From: Massilia sp. Root335
GTDB taxonomy: Bacteria > Pseudomonadota > Gammaproteobacteria > Burkholderiales > Burkholderiaceae_D
Direction of reading: 5' to 3'
Assembly: GCF_001425685.1 (NCBI RefSeq)
Contig: NZ_LMCY01000033.1
Location: 116,221-180,220, forward strand
Length of the DNA: 64,000 nt
Of the stretch, positions 55,101-61,310 are shown piece after piece. The position numbers and the translations under genes are program-made. Positions within the stretch are counted from its first letter, which is position 1, and each line of letters begins with the position of its first letter. The notes under the pieces are model-generated. The model did not search any database and had not been told where the DNA came from. It saw only the letters and a list, made by a program, of their open reading frames with translations.

Positions 55101-55215
55101 CCTGGCCGTCGCCGTCTTCGTCAGCCGCTCGGAAGCGACCGGCGGCGCGCACGCGGCGCCCGTCGCGGCGGCCGTGCTGGGCGCGCTGGCCCGCCGGAAT
55201 CCGCCAACGCGTTGA
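52108..55215 (+). CDS. Penicillin-binding transpeptidase with unknown N-terminal region
   Basis: A 1035-residue membrane protein with GAGGGGG before the ATG. One membrane helix (about 45-68) leads to a 550-residue periplasmic region of no recognised family. No GT51 glycosyltransferase signature (EDxxFxxH, GGSTITQQ) was found. The transpeptidase domain begins with TLDAGLQAAAQAALE (about 610). The active site is complete: Ser705-Thr-Phe-Lys708, Ser789-Leu-Asn791 and Lys967-Thr-Gly969. It should cross-link peptidoglycan or act as a beta-lactam-binding sensor. It opens a rightward set of seven genes ending in a Ser/Thr kinase fusion; 103 bases separate it from the next gene. Confidence 0.85.
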   Translation: MIGALVEAVAANRTRWRRARNLRAAKRPPAPARARARVAGPAPLRWLTAGCVLMAAAGAVLIVVHARWLAAAGAIAPGDGAARFQSVLPGLAFTVPQAEGATVRTRGAAALLILSGMRAGPVHRVDLCGQLADRTRPGRLLPLRIGWTFADLAGLEAPRNVLLTDRPMPRVRIDGRAAPDAPDLSLRWDGQAQWLAAGAGPVGGATGQAALRGDGWLTWQGGALRLQRRASGACPLAGELLVQPYSPAPARRALVVALPADGPAVEALLAPGDYRVPAASAPALEDEQLFAQLSARGLVRLGANGLAELAPPDLAAWRAAGKTPWDGVTLDGDALRLLERLYRRADGDFVREQVRIFNAERRLLAWRVPGADAARMPGTWRADAVLGAATAATTAPVPLADDMPPSMARLFARLPQGWAPWQRVDAWPAGAFAARVHLHLAAPARAGDSIRLMLAGRLRHVAGARLRSDPQPACDGRACGAPDEVQVLDLLPDAGAGEIVLDADPLPPAALATPGDARYRHLVVRAGRLAWQALGPAAARAPAPLADVVLADRAGVPLWRAGAPTDAARAAGLATLLGVRANQPGSVAAMLGRLPGAHHAARLTLDAGLQAAAQAALECIAMRRGRWDGAACSGAGAVPAGRQAGVVLLDTETGAILAAAGAGMPAVDAANWREARDFDRVDPAASPLRLPALQHDGGAERAPGSTFKIVSALGLELAARSDQQLDALLDGLPLAGINAVARARGFAFRTDAPTYPLDGRAHITNFRDQGLDRRAHDGRLGVAQALTYSLNTWFAWMGELSDRSLRGRPDGGVPDLQPLAPDALDAVRPIVAMARRLGFGQALRLDGGLLPADYPWSAWDALQATPAGIDPIHTRHELRQMAIGLRMQATPLQMALAAGAVGQGRVIVPHLLGELDGVAAAPVAGPALGVRLDRIRAGMKGVVDVGTASGAFRAPELAGIRRGLSGKTGTAPVGDGTLATVWFTGWLEPHSVPGQDHRLAVAVFVSRSEATGGAHAAPVAAAVLGALARRNPPTR

Positions 55216-55318
55216 ATTAAGGGGTATTTTCCACTCAGCTGGGCGCCTCCCCGGTGTGTTTCTATGGCATCATCTATTACGGTCCTGTCATTGGGGATCG
55301 AGCCATCGAAGAGGATTT

Positions 55319-56572
55319 ATGCGTTTGCCGGGGACCCGGTACCAGGAACCGGGGTGGGAGGAAGTGCGCAAATTGCTGGGACAGTGCTCGCTCGCCGCAC
55401 TGCGCGGCGAGGGCGGCGCGCGCCCGGACCGGCTGGACGACTACGTCGAGTGCATGGCCGCGCAGCTGCTGGCCCAGCGCCACGGCGCCCGCGCCCGCGC
55501 GCCCGCCAACGGCTACGGCGACACCGTGTACGAGCTGGCCGTGGCCCTCGTCGTCGAACTGCGCGCCCGTCCGGCCGACTGGGACGCCTTGTGCGCCGCG
55601 CTGGCCGGCCAACCCGCGGGCGACGCGCTGCTGCGCAAGAAGGTGAACGATATGTTTGCCGTGCTGCGCGACCGCGTCGACGCCGACAATTACCAGGCCG
55701 CCTGCGGCCGCCCCTGCAGCCCGAACCGCATGTACGCCTACCGCATGCTGGATACCGCCTACCACGACGTCGCGCGCCTGTTCGCCGGCTGGCGCGCGCA
55801 CCGGGCGCAGGTCGGCGCCATCCTCGGCCGCGCGATCGACGACGGCGCCGCGCCCATCGAAGTGCGCCAGCTGCGCACCATCGCGGACTGCCGGCCCGAG
55901 TGGGTGCTGCGCTGGAGCGCGTCGCTGGAAGCGTTCGGCGGCGGCCCCGGGCCGCTGCACACCCGCTCCAAGCGCTTCGCGAGCCTGAAGACGAGCCCCG
56001 ACAAGATCGCCGCCATGCTGCGCGAGATCGGCGACTACGAACAGTTGTCCGCGAACCGCGACCAGGACTGGCTGCAGGACCTGGACGACGCCTCGGCCTG
56101 GGTCGAGGATTACTGGCGCGTGCTGCAGGAATCGGACAGCGCCGCCACGCCCGGCCCGGACCGCATCCTCGAGGCGCGCCAGGACGCGCTCGACCTGGAA
56201 GAACCGGAACCGGACCCCGTGCCCCCCGAGGCTCCGGCCGACCCGCGCCTGGAAACGCTGGCGCTGAGCGTTTCACTGCCCCCCGGCTATCTGCGGGAGG
56301 CGGCAGCGGCCGCGCCGGCGGACGGCCAGGTCGCGCGCCTGCTGGCCGCCGACGGCCTGCCCGTGCGCCTCGCCGTGTTCGCGCGGCTGCTGGGGCAGGA
56401 CGACGACGTCTATCCGGACGCGTGGCGCGACCCGGCCACCGGCGCGCTGCCGACGATGCAGCAGCTGGCGGCGCTGGCCGAGGTCTCGCTGCCGACATTG
56501 CGCAAGCGGCGCGACGCGGCCATCGCCCGCCTGGGCGCGGCCATCAACGACAAGCGAGGAAGCGATGCATAG
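55319..56572 (+). CDS. Unknown protein with C-terminal HTH (sigma region 4-like)
   Basis: A 417-residue soluble protein; GAGGA lies a few bases before the ATG at 55319. The helical N-terminal part (about 1-250) has LLGQCSLAALRGEGGARPDRLDDYVECMAAQLLAQRHG and CGRPCSPNRMYAYRMLDTAYHDVARLFAGWRAHR. An acidic Pro-rich linker (about 285-310) is followed by a C-terminal domain. That domain ends PTMQQLAALAEVSLPTLRKRRDAAIARLGAAI, which reads like a helix-turn-helix of sigma-70 region 4. I do not recognise the full family. It overlaps the next gene by 8 bases. Confidence 0.7.
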   Translation: MRLPGTRYQEPGWEEVRKLLGQCSLAALRGEGGARPDRLDDYVECMAAQLLAQRHGARARAPANGYGDTVYELAVALVVELRARPADWDALCAALAGQPAGDALLRKKVNDMFAVLRDRVDADNYQAACGRPCSPNRMYAYRMLDTAYHDVARLFAGWRAHRAQVGAILGRAIDDGAAPIEVRQLRTIADCRPEWVLRWSASLEAFGGGPGPLHTRSKRFASLKTSPDKIAAMLREIGDYEQLSANRDQDWLQDLDDASAWVEDYWRVLQESDSAATPGPDRILEARQDALDLEEPEPDPVPPEAPADPRLETLALSVSLPPGYLREAAAAAPADGQVARLLAADGLPVRLAVFARLLGQDDDVYPDAWRDPATGALPTMQQLAALAEVSLPTLRKRRDAAIARLGAAINDKRGSDA

Positions 56573-57125
56573 CGACGACACCACCTCCCGCCGGCTGCAG
56601 GAAGCCCTGCTGCTGGAGCGCCGCAGGGCCGGCGACCGGCTGATGCTGGACGACGCCACGCTGGCCGCCGCGCTGGACGGCAGCCGGCCGCTGACGGCGG
56701 GCGAGCGGGCCGCGCTGCAGGCGTCGCCGCTGACGGCGCGCCGGCTGCGCCATTTGGCGCTGGAACGGCGCGCGGCGGCCGTCGCATGGCGCGGCAGCCG
56801 CGGCGTGCTGCGCGCGGCCAGCAGCGGCACGCCGGCCGCCCTCGTCACCGAAGACGGCTGGTGGACGCTCCATTTCGTGGACGCCGGCGGCGCCTGGCGC
56901 GCGATCCTGCAACTGGCGCCGCAGGCCCCGTTCGCGGAAGCGCTGCTGGTGGCGCGCGCGCCGCTGCGCGTGGCGGACGGCGCCGGCGCCACGATCCTGG
57001 CCGCGCAACTCGATGCCGACGGCGAGTGCGAGGCCCCGTGGCCGTTCGCGGCCGCGCCGGGCGACCATTTGCAGGCGCACGGCGCCCGCTTCACCGTCGA
57101 ACCGCTGGAGGCGGACACACCATGA
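56565..57125 (+). CDS. Unknown protein, anti-sigma-like N-terminus
   Basis: A 186-residue soluble protein that overlaps genes on both sides (8 and 4 bases). The first 70 residues (TLAAALDGSRPLTAGERAALQASPLTARRLRHLALERR) resemble the helical sigma-binding part of anti-sigma factors, but without the zinc-binding His/Cys. The C-terminal 100 residues are predicted beta-rich (TEDGWWTLHFVDAGGAWRAILQLAP). No membrane helix is visible. Pairing with the HTH protein upstream is suggestive only. Confidence 0.6.
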   Translation: MHSDDTTSRRLQEALLLERRRAGDRLMLDDATLAAALDGSRPLTAGERAALQASPLTARRLRHLALERRAAAVAWRGSRGVLRAASSGTPAALVTEDGWWTLHFVDAGGAWRAILQLAPQAPFAEALLVARAPLRVADGAGATILAAQLDADGECEAPWPFAAAPGDHLQAHGARFTVEPLEADTP

Positions 57126-58177
57126 TCCCATTCTTCAAGCGCGCCGCACCCGCCCACGACGCGTGCAGCCTCGGACGCACGGCCGTCGCGGTGCCCCTGC
57201 AGCCCGGCTGCGGCACGCCGCCGGGCTGCCCCATCGTGATCGTCGACGCCGACGGCCGTCCGCGCCGCGCCACCACGCCGCCCGGCAAGAAGGTCGAGCT
57301 GCGGCCCGGCGAACTGGCGTGGGCGTTCCACCCGGGGCCGTACACGATCGCCATCGTCCCGTTCGCGCAGGCGCCCGAGATCGGCCTGCGCACCACGTTC
57401 GCCATCGACCCGCTCGACCCGGCGCCGGCCGGCAAGCGCTTCGACCTGTATCTCGCGGCGGAAGCGGACGGCCGCGTCGACCTGGCGGCGCTGGGCGCCG
57501 CCGTCGAGGGCGCCGTGCGCAGCGCGCTGGAGCAGGGCGCGCTGGACCTGCCGCCGTGCGCCGACATCGACGAGTGGAACGCGTTCCGCCTGGGCCTGAA
57601 CCAGTTGCTGTACCTGCGTTTCGGCCTGAGCGTGGACGATTGCGTGCCCGTCGAGCTGGACGACGTCGATTACGCGGCGCAGCTGGCCGCCCGCGCCGCC
57701 GGGGGTGCCGTCGCCGTGGCCCCGGCGTCGGTCGCCGAACGCGTCGAACGCGTCGAGCCGGCGCTGGCCGATGCGAAGGCCTTGCGCCGGATGTTCCTGG
57801 AACTGCCTTGCCTGATGTGCGGCCTGCGCCTGGGCGCGCTGCCGTCCGGGCAGGACCAGTTCCGCCAGCAGCAGGCGTTGTTGCAGCGCCTGGACCGCCT
57901 GTCGGTCGAGATCACGACGATGCCGGCGCTGGTGCTGGCCGCGCCGGGCCAGCCGCTCGCCATCGACGACCAGCTGCGGCGCATGCGCCACAGCCGCCGC
58001 GCGACGGTCGCGCTGGACGAGGCGTGGGCGCTGCTGGCCCGTCTCGACGGCGCCGACAAGGACGAAGGCGATGCGCGGCTCGCGGCGCTGTACGACGAGG
58101 CCGAGCGCATCGTCGCCAACCTCGAAGCGGAATGCGCCGGCCGCCGCGCCGTGCACGCGGCGAAGGAACCGGCATGA
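57122..58177 (+). CDS. Degenerate SPFH-like protein
   Basis: A 351-residue protein starting at 57122 (ATGA overlap). The segment PPGKKVELRPGELAWAFHPGPYTIAIVPFAQAPEIGLRTTFAIDP, then a helical stretch, then LNQLLYLRFGLSVDDCVPVELDDVDY follows the order of strands and helices seen in the SPFH domain of the 59214 gene. I therefore read it as a diverged SPFH paralogue. The C-terminal 120 residues are helical (QDQFRQQQALLQRLDRL, LYDEAERIVANLEAEC). There is no signal peptide or membrane helix. It may co-assemble with the larger SPFH protein. Confidence 0.6.
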   Translation: MIPFFKRAAPAHDACSLGRTAVAVPLQPGCGTPPGCPIVIVDADGRPRRATTPPGKKVELRPGELAWAFHPGPYTIAIVPFAQAPEIGLRTTFAIDPLDPAPAGKRFDLYLAAEADGRVDLAALGAAVEGAVRSALEQGALDLPPCADIDEWNAFRLGLNQLLYLRFGLSVDDCVPVELDDVDYAAQLAARAAGGAVAVAPASVAERVERVEPALADAKALRRMFLELPCLMCGLRLGALPSGQDQFRQQQALLQRLDRLSVEITTMPALVLAAPGQPLAIDDQLRRMRHSRRATVALDEAWALLARLDGADKDEGDARLAALYDEAERIVANLEAECAGRRAVHAAKEPA

Positions 58178-59175
58178 CGGCCCCGCAGCAGGCGACCTGC
58201 CGCAGCCGCCTCGCCGACGGCACGCTGCTCACGGTGACGGCCACGCGGCGCGAGCGCGCCGGCCGCGCCGACGTCAAGTGCACGGTGCCGGGCGACCCGC
58301 AGCGCGCCGAGCGCTTGCAGCAGGCCGTGCGCCTCGCGCGCCACACGGAAGCGAAGATCGACAGCCGCGACCAGGTCGTGCTCAGCGCCGACCGCGCACC
58401 GTCCGGACGCGACTGCGAACTCGCGTTCGTCCTGGCCGACCGCATGGTGCGCGGCGTGTGGCATGGACGCGGCGGCGTGGTCGCGAACGGCTGGTCCGAC
58501 GCGTGGCAGCTGGGGCGTGTCGACGGCCACGACGTCGCCGACGCGTCGCCGGACGCGCTGCTGGGCGGCCCGGACGGCCTCGCGCACCTGGGCCAGCTGG
58601 ACGGCCACCCCGATCCCGGCGCACGCGTGTCCAGCGCACGCGCGTGGTTCCCGCTGCACAGCGGCGGCGACGGCGACGCCCTGGCATGGGTCGAGGTGAG
58701 CGTCCAGCCGCTGGCACCGGATGCGGAGCGGGTGGACGAGGAACAGACGATCGTCGTGCCGGGTGCCGATGCGGCGCGCCAGTCGGCCGTGCGCCAGGCG
58801 CTGGCCGGCGCCCGCCATTTCGACGGCCGGGGCCTGCACCGCTGGCGCACGACGGTGCGATTCGGCGCCGCCGGTTTCGCGGGCCGGTCGTACGAACTGG
58901 CGCTGGTGCTGGCCGACCGCATGGCGCGCGGCCGCGAATTCCTGCCGCGCGCGCGGCTGCTGGCGACCGGCTGCTCGGATGCCTGGCACGTTGGCCGCGT
59001 GGACACGGTCGACGGCCTCGCGCCGAAATGCGCGCTGCTGCTGCGCGAGGCCGGGCCGGGCGACCGGATCGTGCTGCCGCATGCGTGGCGCGACGGCTTG
59101 CCGCTGGGGTTCGTGGACGACGTCCGCGCGCGCGGCGCGAGCGTCGCCTGCGTCGAGCGGATCGGGATCATTTGA
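58174..59175 (+). CDS. Duplicated-domain protein resembling Lon protease fold
   Basis: A 333-residue soluble protein starting at 58174 (ATGA overlap). It contains two similar halves: GRDCELAFVLADRMVRG...ANGWSDAWQLGRVDGHD (about 70-120) and GRSYELALVLADRMARG...ATGCSDAWHVGRVDTVDG (about 233-285). The second half ends LAPKCALLLREAGPGDRIVLPHAW, which follows the order of the S16 Lon proteolytic domain (GPSAG helix, TG...GxVxxVGG, K, ILP). A Ser sits at the nucleophile-like position of the second half and a Cys in the first. The usual Lon lysine position is Ala. It may be an inactive or altered protease. Confidence 0.6.
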   Translation: MTAPQQATCRSRLADGTLLTVTATRRERAGRADVKCTVPGDPQRAERLQQAVRLARHTEAKIDSRDQVVLSADRAPSGRDCELAFVLADRMVRGVWHGRGGVVANGWSDAWQLGRVDGHDVADASPDALLGGPDGLAHLGQLDGHPDPGARVSSARAWFPLHSGGDGDALAWVEVSVQPLAPDAERVDEEQTIVVPGADAARQSAVRQALAGARHFDGRGLHRWRTTVRFGAAGFAGRSYELALVLADRMARGREFLPRARLLATGCSDAWHVGRVDTVDGLAPKCALLLREAGPGDRIVLPHAWRDGLPLGFVDDVRARGASVACVERIGII

Positions 59176-59213
59176 GGTAGGCTTTGCGCGTGGGCGGAAA
59201 CGGGAAGGAGTCG

Positions 59214-61310
59214 ATGATGTTGCGGATGTTCGGATTAGGCGGTGCCAGGTGCCCGCGCTGCGCGCAGGCCCACGAGGCGGCCGACGGCTATTGCGCCGGC
59301 TGCGGCCTGATGCTGGGGACGCCGCGCCATGCGCCCATGCTGGTCGAGAACCGCTGGGTGCCCGGCCCGGACGAACTGGCCGTGTTCTTCGGCGTGCGCG
59401 CGCTGTCCGGCGTGTTCGTCAAGACCTTGCGCGTGCCCGCCACGGCGCGCGCCTATATCCTGCAGGGCGAGGACGCGACGGAAGTGCCGCAGGGCGAGTA
59501 CGAGATCGAAGGCTTCTTCACGCGCCTGAACCACCTGCTGCGCGACCAGCATGCCGAGATCCTCGTCACGCGCAGCAGCGCGCTTCCCGTCGAATTCGAG
59601 CTTGCCGGCCTGCGCAGCGCGGAACACCTGGAGGTGTCGGCGCGTCTCGCGCTGTCGGTGCGCATCGAGAGCGTGCCCGCGTTCGCGCGCTACTTCATGA
59701 CGATGCCGGGCACGGTCAAGGCGGACCAGCTGCGCGAACTGCTGGCGCAGCCGGTGCGCCAGCTCGCCGCCGAATTCGTCGCCGCGCGCTCGCTGCGCGA
59801 GATGGCGGGGCAGCGCGAATTGCGGCCGGAACTCGACCAGCACCTGCAGGGCGGCCTCGCGACGCTGCTGGCCGATTACGGCCTGGGGCTGGTGCGCGTG
59901 GAGACGCTGGCGCTGCGCCACGACCGCTTCGACGCCAACCGCGCGCGCATCGGCAGCCTGTGGCTCGCCGCCGACGAGCAGCGGGTGAAGGTCGAGCATG
60001 CGCGCCAGCTGGACGAGTTGTACACGGAAGACGAGTGGCGCCGCATCGCGCGTGAGGAAAGCGAGGCGCGCCTCGCGCACCGCCGCGCCGAACTGCGCCA
60101 GGGTGCGAGCCTCGAGCGCGCCGACATGACCCTGCAGAACGCCGAGCGCGCGCAGGCGATCCGCGCCCGCGAGATCGAGCTGTATGGCCGCATCGTCGCG
60201 GCCCGGTCGCGCAAGCAGGCCATCGAGCGCGGCGCGCAGGATCTCGTCGCGGAACTCGAACACGAACTGGCGCAGAAGCGCGGCGCGCGCGCGGACCAGG
60301 AAACGGAATGGGCGCACCTGCGCGAACTGGCGGCCGTGCGCATGCGCGAGGAAGTGGCGCTGGCGCGCGAGGACGCCGCGCAGGCGCGCACCGTCGCGGC
60401 GCAGCGCTTCACGCACCAGTTGCTGCAGCAGCAGATCCGCAACAAGATCGAGCAGGCGCGCGGCATCGAGGACGCGGTCCGCCAGCGCGCGGAACTGGCG
60501 CGCCTTGCCGCGGCCGAGGAAGACGCGGCGCGCCGCATGCGCGCGATCGACGCGGAAGAACACGCGGGCCGCCTGAAACTGCTGGAGCTGGCGAATGCCG
60601 CGCGCCGCCGCGGCGCCGAGCGCGCGCTGGAATGGGACGACGCGCAGGCGGCGGCGCGGCTGCGTGCGGCCGAGCGGGGCGAATCCGTCGATGCCGAGAC
60701 CGTGCGCCAGCGCGTGGAAGCGCTGCGCCGCGACGGCACCCAGGCCGATGCGCTGGCCCAGCACGAAAAGCTGCTGCGCACGATCGCCGCCGACGCGTCG
60801 CTGCAGCGGGCGGCGCTGGACGGCGAGCAGGCGCGCGCCGCGCTGCAGGCCGACGCCGTGGCCGCCGAGCGGGACCACGAGCTGCGCCGCATGGAGGCGC
60901 TGGGCGCCGTCGACGACGCGACCAAGCTGGTGCTGGCGGCCAGCCCGAACGCGGCGCTGCTGGCGGACGTGCTCAAGGCGCGCACGCAGGCCGGCATGAG
61001 CGCGGAGCAGCTGGCGGCGCTCGCGTCGGTGCCGCCGCAGGAGGCGCTGCGGCTGGCCGAGGAACACGTGGCGCGCGAACGCGAACGGCGCGACGCGGAG
61101 CTGGAGCGCGAACGGCGCCACCAGCTCGACCTGCTCGCGTTGCAGAACGACGTGAACAAGGGCGCGCTGGCCACGCAGGCGCAGTTGGGTTCAGGCCTGA
61201 TCGCGGGCGCCGCGGCGCTGGCGCACGGCCAGGCGTGCCGCCACGCGGACGCGCAGGCCGGCGACCGTTTCTGCGGCAGTTGCGGCGCGCCGCTGCCGGC
61301 GCGGGGATGA
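59214..61310 (+). CDS. SPFH/coiled-coil protein with two zinc ribbons
   Basis: A 698-residue protein. AAGGAG precedes two adjacent ATGs (59214, 59217); the second has better spacing. An N-terminal zinc ribbon uses Cys13, Cys16, Cys27 and Cys30. An SPFH-like domain (about 45-260) resembles the virion-core-protein-like branch of the stomatin family (VPGPDELAVFFGVRAL, ALRHDRFD). A long Ala/Arg/Glu coiled coil (about 260-640) and a second zinc ribbon (Cys675, Cys687, Cys690) complete it. It should form large oligomers, perhaps on the membrane under the transpeptidase. It overlaps the kinase gene by 4 bases. Confidence 0.8.
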   Translation: MMLRMFGLGGARCPRCAQAHEAADGYCAGCGLMLGTPRHAPMLVENRWVPGPDELAVFFGVRALSGVFVKTLRVPATARAYILQGEDATEVPQGEYEIEGFFTRLNHLLRDQHAEILVTRSSALPVEFELAGLRSAEHLEVSARLALSVRIESVPAFARYFMTMPGTVKADQLRELLAQPVRQLAAEFVAARSLREMAGQRELRPELDQHLQGGLATLLADYGLGLVRVETLALRHDRFDANRARIGSLWLAADEQRVKVEHARQLDELYTEDEWRRIAREESEARLAHRRAELRQGASLERADMTLQNAERAQAIRAREIELYGRIVAARSRKQAIERGAQDLVAELEHELAQKRGARADQETEWAHLRELAAVRMREEVALAREDAAQARTVAAQRFTHQLLQQQIRNKIEQARGIEDAVRQRAELARLAAAEEDAARRMRAIDAEEHAGRLKLLELANAARRRGAERALEWDDAQAAARLRAAERGESVDAETVRQRVEALRRDGTQADALAQHEKLLRTIAADASLQRAALDGEQARAALQADAVAAERDHELRRMEALGAVDDATKLVLAASPNAALLADVLKARTQAGMSAEQLAALASVPPQEALRLAEEHVARERERRDAELERERRHQLDLLALQNDVNKGALATQAQLGSGLIAGAAALAHGQACRHADAQAGDRFCGSCGAPLPARG

